64,000 nucleotides of DNA from Chloroflexota bacterium (lineage in GTDB: Bacteria > Chloroflexota > Limnocylindria > Limnocylindrales > CSP1-4): contig JACPOR010000022.1 in NCBI GenBank assembly GCA_016191425.1, forward strand, positions 1 through 64,000, in the 5' to 3' direction. Under the pieces are notes generated by a model. That model did not search any database and was not told the DNA's origin. It saw only the letters and a list, made by a program, of their open reading frames with translations. Position 1 is the first letter of the stretch, and each line of letters begins with the position of its first letter. Positions 1-7,103 of the stretch are shown here, one piece after another. The position numbers and the translations under genes are program-made.

Positions 1-57
1 GTCGGGCATGGGCGCAGGATGGCCCAACCTCCGGCCGGGTGCCAAGGGTTCCAACAT
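1..57 (-). CDS. possible 5' end of a gene cut by the left window edge
   Basis: Reading leftward from an ATG at 57 there are 19 open codons to the window edge. A purine-rich stretch (GGGGAGAGG) ends about ten bases before the ATG and could be a ribosome binding site. The visible residues match no family I know, and 19 codons is too few to judge coding potential. It would be co-oriented with and downstream of the tadA homologue. Confidence 0.2.
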   Translation of the reverse strand, partial: MLEPLAPGRRLGHPAPMPD

Positions 58-837
58 CGCGGGTGATCCTCTCCCCGCCCTCGGTATGGTCAGCTATTCA
101 TAGAACGGAGGGCGTCTCACCCAATGTTGGCAGAGAGGGGCCTGCGGTCATGCGGGAGTGAGCAGCGACACTCTCGGACCCAACCATGTCAGTGTCCGCC
201 GCCTCCTGTCAGTGCGCTCGGACCGATAGTCGACGCCTCCCCACGTCAGTGCTTTCGGACCGGCCGGGTCGCGCCGCCTCCGGCTTTCAGTCGAGACCGC
301 CTCCGGCACCGAATACGAGGCCGGTCGCGCCGCCTCCGGCCGGTCGCGCCGCCTCGGCACCGAATACGAGGCGGGTTCGTGGTAACACCCCATCCAGGCC
401 CAAATACCCCCACCTACGAACCACGCTCGTGCTGGGCGACCGGATCCCCGGGAATCGGGGCGGATGGGGCTGGCGGGACTGCCGCTCACGCTCGGGTGTG
501 ACTCGCCGCCAATCGCCGAGCTGACAACCCGGTGCCTACCACGAGCCCTGTTCGTACCTGGGCGGAGCAGACAGCACGACCCTCCAGACGAGGGGATGAG
601 ACGGCGACTCGGCGCCGGGACCGAGCGCCCCGCACCGAAGGCCGGGACCGAGCGCCCCGCGCCGAAGGCCGGGACCGAGCGCCCCGCGCCGAAAGCCGGG
701 ACCGAGCGCCGCGCGCCGAAAGCCGGGTGCAGTGGGGCAGAGATGCGCGGAGGGGCGAGTGGGGCGCGTGGGCCGAGTGCCGGGTGCACCCGATGCCCCG
801 GCGCGCAGAGATCCGGGCGAGGTGCGAGTGGGTCAGG
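58..837. other. gene-free stretch rich in short direct repeats
   Basis: No reading frame here looks like a protein: the open frames on both strands are long only because the DNA is G+C-rich and repetitive, and their translations are low-complexity Arg/Pro/Gly/Ala. It holds the 27-bp tandem array listed separately, two copies of CACCGAATACGAGGC around 305-375, and repeats of CGGTCGCGCCGCCTC. I looked for SRP RNA, tmRNA and RNase P signatures on both strands because tadA neighbourhoods often carry ffs, and found none. Confidence 0.5.
614..721. repeat. 27-bp tandem repeat, four units
   Basis: Four head-to-tail 27-bp units (614-640, 641-667, 668-694, 695-721), each starting GCCGGGACCGAGCGCC, with one to three substitutions between units and a 6-bp partial fifth copy. 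The period is a multiple of three, so frames through it stay open, but no flanking coding sequence is evident. There are no spacers between units. Confidence 0.9.
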
Positions 838-1278
838 CTACCGGGGTGCGCCGACAGCGAGGAGTTCCTCCGCCTCGTCCCGCCGGATACCGCTGACGAC
901 CTTGATCCTTCGACCCATGGCGGGGTGATCGGCGAGCTGGATCACCCCACCGGCGGCACCCTCGGCCGGATCCGGAGCGGCGAACACAAGCGCCTCAACG
1001 TCGCTGGTGAGCATCGCCCCGACGCACATCGCGCACGGCTCGACAGTCGCGAAGATCGTGACGTCCTGGAGCCTCGCCGTGCCCAGGCGCCGGGCCGCCT
1101 CGCGGAGCGCGACCATCACCGCGTGCGTCGTCGGATCGCTCGTCTCGACGACGCGTTCGTGTCCGCGGGCGACCATCGCCTCGTCCATCACGGCGACCGC
1201 CGCGTGCGGGCGCTCACCCCGGCTGATGGCGGTCCGTGCCTCGGCCAGTGCCTCGCCCATGTACAGCTCATAGTTCAT
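838..1278 (-). CDS. TadA-family deaminase with altered active site
   Basis: This 146-residue protein aligns along its length with bacterial tRNA adenosine deaminase TadA, the enzyme that makes inosine at position 34 of tRNA-Arg(ACG). The zinc ligands are present: His52 in THAV, and Cys82 and Cys85 in EPCAMC. The TadA-like C-terminal half (GAAGG, then HPAMGRR and SGI) is also present. The catalytic Glu of the usual HAE motif is Val54 (codon GTG). The active-site Asn preceding it in the family's G-W-N segment appears to be Glu41 (GHER). A guanine-deaminase-like relative is the main alternative, but that family also needs HAE. The ATG at 1278 puts the conserved domain at the N-terminus. It is divergent from the phosphofructokinase gene, with a 25-bp repeat array between them. 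Family membership is clear; activity is doubtful. Confidence 0.85.
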   Translation of the reverse strand: MNYELYMGEALAEARTAISRGERPHAAVAVMDEAMVARGHERVVETSDPTTHAVMVALREAARRLGTARLQDVTIFATVEPCAMCVGAMLTSDVEALVFAAPDPAEGAAGGVIQLADHPAMGRRIKVVSGIRRDEAEELLAVGAPR

Positions 1279-1365
1279 GGCCCGATGATACGCGGCCGAC
1301 GTCCACGTTCGCGCCGGACGCTCGCGCTCGGCGCCGAACCTTCGCGGCGCCGAAGCGGTCACGCC

Positions 1366-1516
1366 GGTCACGGCCCCGCTCACGGCCGCCGGTCACTGCC
1401 CCGCTCACGGCCGCCGGTCACTGCCCCGCTCACGGCCGCCGGTCACTGCCCCGCTCACGGCCGCCGGTCACTGCCCCGCTCACGGCCGCCGGGTCACGGC
1501 CCCGCTCACGGCCGCC
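1366..1516. repeat. 25-bp tandem repeat, six units, in a divergent promoter region
   Basis: Six consecutive units of GGTCAC(G/T)GCCCCGCTCAC-type sequence, each ending GGCCGCC. Five have a period of 25 bp (1366-1390 through 1466-1490) and the sixth, 1491-1516, carries one extra G. The four middle-to-left units differ only at one base. The array fills most of the space between the divergent tadA-like and phosphofructokinase genes and stops 23 bp before the likely -10 element of the latter. Confidence 0.92.
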
Positions 1517-1539
1517 GCTCACGAATGCTCGCCGCCGGC

Positions 1540-1545
1540 TAGCAT
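1540..1545 (+). promoter_or_regulatory. candidate -10 element (leaderless type) for phosphofructokinase
   Basis: TAGCAT lies 8 bp before the ATG of the downstream gene, so transcription would begin at or within a few bases of the start codon. There is no Shine-Dalgarno-like sequence between them. A convincing -35 is not visible; the position it would take falls in the repeat array. Confidence 0.45.
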
Positions 1546-1553
1546 TCGAGCCC

Positions 1554-2732
1554 ATGACTGGACTCAGGCGCATCGCCATCCTGACCGGTGGCGGCGACGT
1601 TCCCGGTCTCAACTCAGTGATCAAGAGCGTCACGTACCGGGCGTCGGAGCTCGGCGCCGACGCGATCGGCATTCGACGCGGATGGGAGGGTTTGACCCAC
1701 GTCCAGCCGGGCCCGGAGCTCGATCCGGATTACCTGCGTCGTCTCGACCGGACGAATACGCGGGCGATCGACCGGACCGGAGGAACGATCCTCCACACTT
1801 CGCGGACCAATCCGGCGAAGATGCCCGGCAGGGCACTGCCGGCCTGGTTGACGACAGCGCAGGCGGCCGCGCTGCAGGTCGGCGAGGATCGGTACGATCT
1901 GACCTCGGTCGTCATGGACCATCTCGAGCGGCTGGGCATCGACGTCCTGGTGGCCATCGGCGGAGACGACACCCTGTCGTTTGCCCGCATCCTGGCCGGC
2001 AAGGGCATCCCGCTTGTCGCAATCCCGAAGACGATGGACAACGACGCACCGGGGACCGAGTACTGCATCGGCTTCTCCTCTGCGATCACCCGGGCCAAAG
2101 AACTCATCGACCGCCAGCGAACCACCTTGGGCAGCCACGAGCGCATCGGCGTCTTCAGGATCTTCGGCCGGGACGCGGGCTTTTCGGCGCTGTTCGCCGC
2201 CTACGTGACCTCGGCGCGGTGCGTCATTCCCGAAGTACGCTACGACATCGAGGCCCTCGCGGACGTCGTGGCGGCGGACCATGCGGGCTCGCCCAGCCGC
2301 TACGCGATCGTGGTGACCGCCGAGGGTGCCATCTGGCATGGGGCCGATATTCCCGAGTACGGAGCTGCCGACGCCTTTGGGCATCGCCACAAGGCGAATG
2401 TCGGAGAAACGCTGGCCAGCGAGCTCACGTCCCGGACGGGGATCGAGTCCCTCGCAATCGAGCTGACGTACGACCTCCGCTCGGGCCAGCCGGACGCGCT
2501 CGACCAGATCGTCGCCTCGACATTCGCCAATGTGGCCATGGACCTGGTTGCGGACGGGGTCTTCGGCCAGATGGTCGGGATCCGGGACGGGAAGTACGCC
2601 CACGTCGACCTCCAGACGACCGGTGTGGCGGCGCGGCGGGTCGATGTCGACGCGATGTACAACGTCGAGCGATTCCGCCCCCGGTACGACGGCCGGCTGG
2701 GATCGCCGATGCTGCTGGTCGGCCTCGACTGA
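1554..2732 (+). CDS. pfp: 6-phosphofructokinase, PPi-dependent type
   Basis: This 392-residue protein belongs to the PfkA family and interconverts fructose 6-phosphate and fructose 1,6-bisphosphate. The N-terminal phosphate loop LTGGGDVPGLN is present. The substrate signatures read AIGGDDTLSFA and PKTMDND. Asp in GGDD and Lys in PKT are the residue pair associated with pyrophosphate rather than ATP as phosphoryl donor (family knowledge; donor not proven here). The chosen ATG gives an N-terminus (MTGLRRIAILTGGGD) that starts directly with the family fold; the in-frame extension upstream is repeat-derived. A PPi-dependent enzyme fits a genome that also carries a membrane pyrophosphatase gene. 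Confidence 0.93.
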   Translation: MTGLRRIAILTGGGDVPGLNSVIKSVTYRASELGADAIGIRRGWEGLTHVQPGPELDPDYLRRLDRTNTRAIDRTGGTILHTSRTNPAKMPGRALPAWLTTAQAAALQVGEDRYDLTSVVMDHLERLGIDVLVAIGGDDTLSFARILAGKGIPLVAIPKTMDNDAPGTEYCIGFSSAITRAKELIDRQRTTLGSHERIGVFRIFGRDAGFSALFAAYVTSARCVIPEVRYDIEALADVVAADHAGSPSRYAIVVTAEGAIWHGADIPEYGAADAFGHRHKANVGETLASELTSRTGIESLAIELTYDLRSGQPDALDQIVASTFANVAMDLVADGVFGQMVGIRDGKYAHVDLQTTGVAARRVDVDAMYNVERFRPRYDGRLGSPMLLVGLD

Positions 2733-2735
2733 GCG

Positions 2736-2779
2736 CTCGGCCAGAGCTCGGCCAGAGCTCGGCCAGAGCTCGGCCAGGG
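2736..2779. repeat. 11-bp tandem repeat, four units
   Basis: CTCGGCCAGAG is repeated at 2736, 2747, 2758 and 2769, the last unit ending in GGG. The array begins three bases after the stop codon of the phosphofructokinase gene and ends just before the 3' end of the convergent dehydrogenase gene. Confidence 0.9.
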
Positions 2780-2793
2780 TTCAGCCGGAGCGC

Positions 2794-3672
2794 CTAGCCC
2801 TCGAGCCCGGAGAGCTCGCGAATCGCACGCGCCACGGCCGACATGTCGTCGTCCGCATGGCCCTTACCGATGAGACCCGCCTCGATCTGTTCGCACAACG
2901 CCGTGATCGGGAGCGACGTCCCGGTCTCGCGGCCCAGCTGGAGAGCGATCTCGAGGTCTTTCCGGTGGAGGGCGACCTTGAAGCCGAGCGGGTAGTCGTT
3001 CTCACGCATTCGACCGCTCCGGTTCGCCAGCACCCAGGACTGCGCGGCCCCTCCCGAGAGGGCTCCAACGACCTGCTCGACGTCGAGCCCGGCCTTGATC
3101 GCCAGGACGATCCCCTCCGCGACACCCAGGTACGTCCCGGCGAGGATCACCTGGTTCACGGCCTTGACAGCCTGCCCGGAACCGATCGGGCCGAGCAGGG
3201 TGATGGTAGTGCCCATGGCCTCGAGGACGGGACGCGCACGCTCGAGGTCGGCCGCATCGCCACCGACGAAGATGGTCAGCGTCCCCTTCCTGGCGCCCTC
3301 GCTCCCGCCCGACACGGGAGCATCAAGCATGGCGACGCCCTGATCGGCCAGCCGTGCCGCGAACTCGCGTGTGGCGGAGGGCGAAATGGTCGACATGTCG
3401 ACGACGAGCGAGCCAGTGGCCGCACCGCGCGCGACCCCCTGGTCGCCGAAGAGGACCGATTCCACGGCCGGTGTATCCGAGACGATGGTGATGACGACGT
3501 CCGAGGCCGCAGCCACGGCAGCCGGGCTCTCGACGAGGCCGACACCGAGCTCGGACAGCTCCGCCGACCGTCCGGTGGTCCTGTTCCATGCGCTGACCCG
3601 GAAACCCGCCCGAGCCACGTTGGTGGCCATGGCGCCGCCCATCGTGCCGAGTCCGACGAATCCAACGCGCAT
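2794..3672 (-). CDS. NAD(P)-dependent beta-hydroxyacid dehydrogenase (3-hydroxyisobutyrate dehydrogenase-like)
   Basis: This 292-residue protein has the beta-hydroxyacid dehydrogenase architecture. It starts with the Rossmann motif GFVGLGTMGGAMATN. The substrate-binding motif DAPVSGGSEGA follows in the middle of the protein, and the catalytic Lys lies in GSGQAVKAVNQ. The all-helical C-terminal domain is present. Likely substrates in the family include 3-hydroxyisobutyrate, tartronate semialdehyde and glyoxylate; the sequence does not settle which. A GGAGG sits six bases before the ATG at 3672, which decides the start over longer in-frame options. It follows the DUF4032 pair on the same strand and may be transcribed with them. 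Confidence 0.88.
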   Translation of the reverse strand: MRVGFVGLGTMGGAMATNVARAGFRVSAWNRTTGRSAELSELGVGLVESPAAVAAASDVVITIVSDTPAVESVLFGDQGVARGAATGSLVVDMSTISPSATREFAARLADQGVAMLDAPVSGGSEGARKGTLTIFVGGDAADLERARPVLEAMGTTITLLGPIGSGQAVKAVNQVILAGTYLGVAEGIVLAIKAGLDVEQVVGALSGGAAQSWVLANRSGRMRENDYPLGFKVALHRKDLEIALQLGRETGTSLPITALCEQIEAGLIGKGHADDDMSAVARAIRELSGLEG

Positions 3673-3745
3673 GCCGTTCCTCCATCGTTGCCCATCGACG
3701 ATCGCTGCCTGGTCGGCGATCGTACCGCGGGCGGCGGCGGGGCGA

Positions 3746-4207
3746 TCAGTCTCCAGCCACGAGCACCAGGAACGGTCCCCACCGCGAACCACCGAGGACC
3801 AGACGCTGGGGCCCGAAGGGTCCACGGCGTTCGGCACTCAAGCCGATCCCGGCCGCCCGCGCCCGCGACGGCGCGCCGGGGCGGGCGAGGACATAGGTCA
3901 CGAGGCGGCCCTCACCGTGTCGAGCGAGGGCAGCGGCCATCCGACCCTCGGTGGACGGCTCGAGAAGGACGACCTCGCGCCCGTCGGCCAGCAGAATCGA
4001 CCGACCCGAGGCTCCGAGGACCACGTCCACCACGGCGGTGGATCGCCTCGGGGGACGTCGCTCACCGGAGAGGGTCGCTTCGGCGCGGTCGAGATCGACC
4101 GTGGCCCAGCCGTGGACGTCGCGACCCGGCCCGACGGCGATCCGCAGTCGTGCGGCCAGTTCCGTGACGCTTCGAGTCTCGCCGGGATCCTCGAAGTCCA
4201 CCGTCAC
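3746..4207 (-). CDS. hypothetical protein, second gene of a DUF4032 pair
   Basis: This 153-residue protein has no motif I recognise. It is Arg/Ala/Gly-rich and soluble, with beta-strand-like alternation (for example STAVVDVVLGASGRSILLADGREVVLLEP). The GTG start overlaps the stop codon of the upstream DUF4032 gene in the GTGA arrangement, so the two are almost certainly translationally coupled. Codon use resembles the neighbours. The function is unknown; coupling suggests it works with the DUF4032 protein. Confidence 0.6.
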   Translation of the reverse strand: MTVDFEDPGETRSVTELAARLRIAVGPGRDVHGWATVDLDRAEATLSGERRPPRRSTAVVDVVLGASGRSILLADGREVVLLEPSTEGRMAAALARHGEGRLVTYVLARPGAPSRARAAGIGLSAERRGPFGPQRLVLGGSRWGPFLVLVAGD

Positions 4208-5427
4208 GCGGGCCCCTCGGTCAGCCCGGGATCGGTCGCCCGCGCCTCGCGTTCAAGGTAGGTGTCGAGGGCCGCCTGGAGACCGACATCGCGGCCCGCC
4301 TGTTCCGAGAGCAACCACTTCGTTTCGAGGACGTCGCAGTACGCCTGGATCGTGTCGCCGGATCGACCGGTGACTGCCCGCAGGCGTCCTAATGACGGCC
4401 GAAGCACCTCCCGGTTCCAGCGCTCGGCACCCTCGACGAGCGACAACACCTGGCCCTCCGCGCGCTCCAGCCACGCGGTGTACTCGCGGAGGTCGTTGAG
4501 CAGCAGCCGGGCCTGGCCCTCGAGGGCTCGTCGTCCGGTCAGGCGCTCGAGTTCGTTGGCGTGGAAGCGGCGATTCGTGACGGCCACCTTCAGCCGGACG
4601 CGGCCGCCCTCACCTGGAACGAGCTGCATCTCATCCACGGCAAAGCCCAGATCGTTGAGGCGGCGTACCCGCTGGGCCATCGCAAACCGCTCGTCACCAC
4701 CGACTTCGGGTTCAGCGGTCAGCTCCTCCCAGAGGAGGCAATAGCGATCCCGGACGCTCTCGGCGGCGCCGAGCGCCTCGTCGAACAGATCGCCCCGATC
4801 CTGGTGCGCCGCGAGGTCGGCAAGGCCGAAGGCGACGTTTTCCACCAGGACATCGAGGTCGTAGCTGCGCTGGCCGTCGGAGAGCGACGGGTGGTGCTCG
4901 CTCGTTTCCGCATCCACGAGGTAGGCCTGGACCTTGTCGCCGTCGCGGCGGAAGAGTGTGTTGGCCAGGGAGCAGTCGCCCCAGTAGACACCGCCACGAT
5001 GGAGCTCGACCAGCAGACCCGCCATCGCGTCGAGGAGCTGGTCGCGAAGGTAGCCGGGACCAGGCGGCACGCGGGACAGCAGGCGCCGGTACTGGAGCGA
5101 GTTCGGGAGGAACCGCGTCACCAGGATCGCCTCGTGGCCGTCGACCGCCGCGGCGACACCCATGGGAACGACGGCCGGCAGTCCTTCGTCCTCGAGGTGG
5201 CGGAGGATGTCGTACTCGCGATCCGCGATCGCGACCGGTTCCTCCTTCAGGGCAATCAGCCCTCGTTCGGTTTCCACGAAACGGACGAGATGACGCGATG
5301 GCCCGACCGGGAGCTTTCGGAAGCTGACGGTATCCGACGGCCAGGCCTCGAGCGGCAATTCCCACGGGAGGGCCAGCAACTCCGGGTCCGGATCACGAAG
5401 GCGAAGTCGCGGAAAGGCGGCGGTCAT
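4204..5427 (-). CDS. DUF4032 / kinase-like fold protein
   Basis: The 407-residue protein resembles the DUF4032 family, which has a lipopolysaccharide-kinase-like N-terminal half. Residues matching a kinase catalytic core are visible: LIALKEEP (possible ATP lysine), HRGGVYWGDCSLANTLF (catalytic loop with Asp and Asn) and AYLVDAETSEHH (metal-binding Asp). The C-terminal half is helical, contains ETKWLLSEQAGRDVG and lacks kinase motifs. Substrate and biological role are not established for the family. The start at 5427 was chosen because upstream in-frame sequence is low-complexity Arg-rich. The gene lies just downstream of two tRNA genes on the same strand. Confidence 0.75.
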   Translation of the reverse strand: MTAAFPRLRLRDPDPELLALPWELPLEAWPSDTVSFRKLPVGPSRHLVRFVETERGLIALKEEPVAIADREYDILRHLEDEGLPAVVPMGVAAAVDGHEAILVTRFLPNSLQYRRLLSRVPPGPGYLRDQLLDAMAGLLVELHRGGVYWGDCSLANTLFRRDGDKVQAYLVDAETSEHHPSLSDGQRSYDLDVLVENVAFGLADLAAHQDRGDLFDEALGAAESVRDRYCLLWEELTAEPEVGGDERFAMAQRVRRLNDLGFAVDEMQLVPGEGGRVRLKVAVTNRRFHANELERLTGRRALEGQARLLLNDLREYTAWLERAEGQVLSLVEGAERWNREVLRPSLGRLRAVTGRSGDTIQAYCDVLETKWLLSEQAGRDVGLQAALDTYLEREARATDPGLTEGPA

Positions 5428-5598
5428 TGGATGGCAGGGTACCGCGCCCGACCGGCGATGGCGGCGTTCCGAGCGAAGGGCAGCAGGTTGCCGATCGGCG
5501 GCGGCCGGCCGACGCCGCACTGGTGTCACCACTGGATTCACCGGCGCCGCTGCTCAGTCCCCCGGAGGGCGACGCAGACCGCCCATCCAGGCTGGAGT

Positions 5599-5674
5599 TG
5601 GCGCGCCCGGCGGGACTCGAACCCACGACCTTCAGGTCCGCAACCTGACGCTCTATCCGCTGAGCTACGGGCGC
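5599..5674 (-). tRNA. tRNA-Arg(GCG)
   Basis: A full cloverleaf reads on the minus strand: acceptor stem GCGCCCG/CGGGCGC, D arm with A20 (an arginine identity base), anticodon stem TCAGG/CCTGA around loop TTGCGGA, T arm GTGGG-TTCGAGT-CCCGC, discriminator G73 and an encoded CCA. The anticodon is GCG, reading CGC and CGU. The body matches what I recall of the Gram-positive CGN-reading tRNA-Arg, which normally carries A34 (loop CTACGGA) for conversion to inosine; here G34 is in the gene. Confidence 0.93.
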
Positions 5675-5696
5675 ACTCGATGCCGACGAAGATGTC

Positions 5697-5786
5697 TGGC
5701 GGAGAGGGGGGGATTCGAACCCCCGATGGGTGTAACCCCATAACGGTTTAGCAAACCGCCGCACTAGGCCTCTATGCGACCTCTCC
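5697..5786 (-). tRNA. tRNA-Ser(GCT)
   Basis: A 90-nt class II tRNA on the minus strand with acceptor stem GGAGAGG/CCTCTCC, a long variable arm, loop TTGCTAA giving anticodon GCU (reads AGC/AGU), discriminator G73 and an encoded CCA. It lies 22 bp upstream of tRNA-Arg(GCG) in the same direction, so the two are probably one transcript. Confidence 0.95.
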
Positions 5787-5832
5787 GTCCGCGGCGGGCG
5801 ATAGGCTACCACGGGCCGACCGAGGATCACGT

Positions 5833-5861
5833 TTGACATCGATTGAGGCCTCGGCTACCGT
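5833..5861 (+). promoter_or_regulatory. sigma-70-type promoter of the aro operon
   Basis: A perfect -35 TTGACA (5833-5838), a 17-bp spacer and TACCGT as -10 (5856-5861). Transcription would start near 5868, about six bases before the leader peptide ATG. It faces away from the divergent tRNA genes. Confidence 0.75.
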
Positions 5862-5873
5862 CGGCTGACCGAG

Positions 5874-5909
5874 ATGACGCGCTTCTATTGGTTTACCGAC
5901 CCGGCATGA
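5874..5909 (+). CDS. leader peptide MTRFYWFTDPA of the aro operon
   Basis: The frame ATG...TGA encodes eleven residues, of which four consecutive ones are Phe-Tyr-Trp-Phe (codons 5883-5894). Those are the three end products of the pathway whose first enzyme is encoded 108 bp downstream. It begins within about six bases of the predicted transcription start, with no Shine-Dalgarno, so it would be translated from a nearly leaderless end. Two short hairpins (7-bp stem 5915-5921/5927-5933, 6-bp stem 5934-5939/5943-5948) and a terminator follow. This is the layout of ribosome-mediated attenuation. I infer the role; chance occurrence of four adjacent aromatic codons in G+C-rich DNA is unlikely. Confidence 0.7.
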   Translation: MTRFYWFTDPA

Positions 5910-5954
5910 TCGTTCCCGGCCCGTGAGGCCGGGGGCACGCGTCGTGCCGGGGCG

Positions 5955-5982
5955 AAGCAGAGGTGCGGACCTCTGCTTTTTT
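5955..5982 (+). terminator. intrinsic terminator / attenuator before aroF
   Basis: A 10-bp perfect stem, AAGCAGAGGT / ACCTCTGCTT, with a GCGG loop, merges into a run of six T. It lies between the aro promoter and aroF. Because the upstream genes are on the opposite strand, there is no other + strand transcript for it to end. A competing pairing, CCCGGCA (5900-5906, end of the leader peptide frame) with TGCCGGG (5945-5951), exists, but I could not identify an unambiguous antiterminator. Confidence 0.85.
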
Positions 5983-6017
5983 GTTTCCGGTCCGGCCGTC
6001 CACAGGAAGGACGTTCG

Positions 6018-7100
6018 ATGTTCGTCGTCATGGCCCGCACCGCAACCGAGGCCGAAATTCTCGGCGTCAAGAGCCACATCCTCGGCGAAGGGATGACGCC
6101 CTACGACCATGCCAGCGCCGACCGCGTCGTCATCGCGGTCGTCGGAGAGGTCGGCCCGCGCCGCCAGGAACTCATGCGCAAGATCGGCGGTCTACCGGGT
6201 GTCGAGACCGTTACGCCGATCTCGCGGCCGTTCAAGCTGACCTCTCGCGAGTTCCGCCCCGAAAACACGGTCATCCGGATCCTCGACGCCACCGTCGGCG
6301 ATGGAGGCCTCACGGTGATGGCCGGGCCGTGCTCGGTCGAGAGCCGCGATCAGCTGTTCGAGACGGCCGATGCCGTGAAGGCGGCTGGCGCCACGATCCT
6401 CAGAGGTGGAGCATTCAAGCCGCGGACCTCCCCATACAGCTTCCAGGGCCTCGGAGTCGAGGCGCTCCGGTACCTGGCGGAGGCCCGCGACCGGACCGGG
6501 CTGCCGACGATCACCGAGGTCATGGAGCCCAGCCAGGTCGACATCGTCGCCGAGTACGCCGACATCCTCCAGATCGGCACCCGAAACATGCAGAACTACT
6601 CGCTCCTCAACGCGGCAGGCCGAGTCGCGCGACCGGTGATGCTGAAACGTGGCTTCGGAGCGACGGTCGAAGAGCTGCTCATGGCTGCCGAGTACATCGT
6701 GGCGGCCGGCAACCCGAACGTGATCCTCTGCGAACGCGGCATCCGGACGTTCGAGACCTACACCCGAAATACCCTGGATCTGGCGGCGGTTCCCCTGCTC
6801 CATCACCTGACACACCTGCCCGTGATCGTGGATCCCAGTCACGCGACCGGCAAGCGGTGGCTGGTGAAGCCCCTTGCGATCGGCGGCGTCGCGGTGGGCG
6901 CTGACGGCGTCATGGTTGAAGTCCATCCCACTCCGGAAGACGCGCTGTCCGATGCCGAGCAGCAGCTGAATCTGGCCCAGTTCGCCGACCTGATGGCTGC
7001 GATCGTGCCGGTCCACGCCCACGTGAGCTCGTTCCACGGAGATCCCCTCGTCGAAGGTGCCGCCCTCGGCATCGGCGATGGCGGACTCTCCAAGCACTGA
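6018..7100 (+). CDS. aroF: 3-deoxy-7-phosphoheptulonate (DAHP) synthase
   Basis: The 360-residue enzyme condenses phosphoenolpyruvate and erythrose 4-phosphate, the first step of aromatic amino acid synthesis. The first ~75 residues form a ferredoxin-like regulatory domain of the kind found in Thermotoga-type DAHP synthases, often responsible for feedback inhibition. The TIM barrel follows, with [24 protein letters not shown] (PEP/metal region), [14 protein letters not shown] and [18 protein letters not shown] precedes the ATG by about seven bases. It is the first gene of the operon behind the FYWF leader and terminator. The next gene, aroA, begins four bases after its stop. Confidence 0.96.
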   Translation: MFVVMARTATEAEILGVKSHILGEGMTPYDHASADRVVIAVVGEVGPRRQELMRKIGGLPGVETVTPISRPFKLTSREFRPENTVIRILDATVGDGGLTVMAGPCSVESRDQLFETADAVKAAGATILRGGAFKPRTSPYSFQGLGVEALRYLAEARDRTGLPTITEVMEPSQVDIVAEYADILQIGTRNMQNYSLLNAAGRVARPVMLKRGFGATVEELLMAAEYIVAAGNPNVILCERGIRTFETYTRNTLDLAAVPLLHHLTHLPVIVDPSHATGKRWLVKPLAIGGVAVGADGVMVEVHPTPEDALSDAEQQLNLAQFADLMAAIVPVHAHVSSFHGDPLVEGAALGIGDGGLSKH

Positions 7101-7103
7101 TCG

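Noticed and set aside
1-160. SRP RNA (ffs), often near tadA
   Set aside because: The conserved GGAAGG-AGCAG apical sequence is absent on both strands.
148-789. A 213-codon minus-strand frame with a four-fold nine-residue repeat
   Set aside because: It is open because the 27-bp DNA repeat keeps frame; the translation is low-complexity, has no ribosome binding site and no family resemblance.
614-1516. CRISPR array
   Set aside because: The repeats are directly adjacent with no unique spacers, and no cas genes are present.
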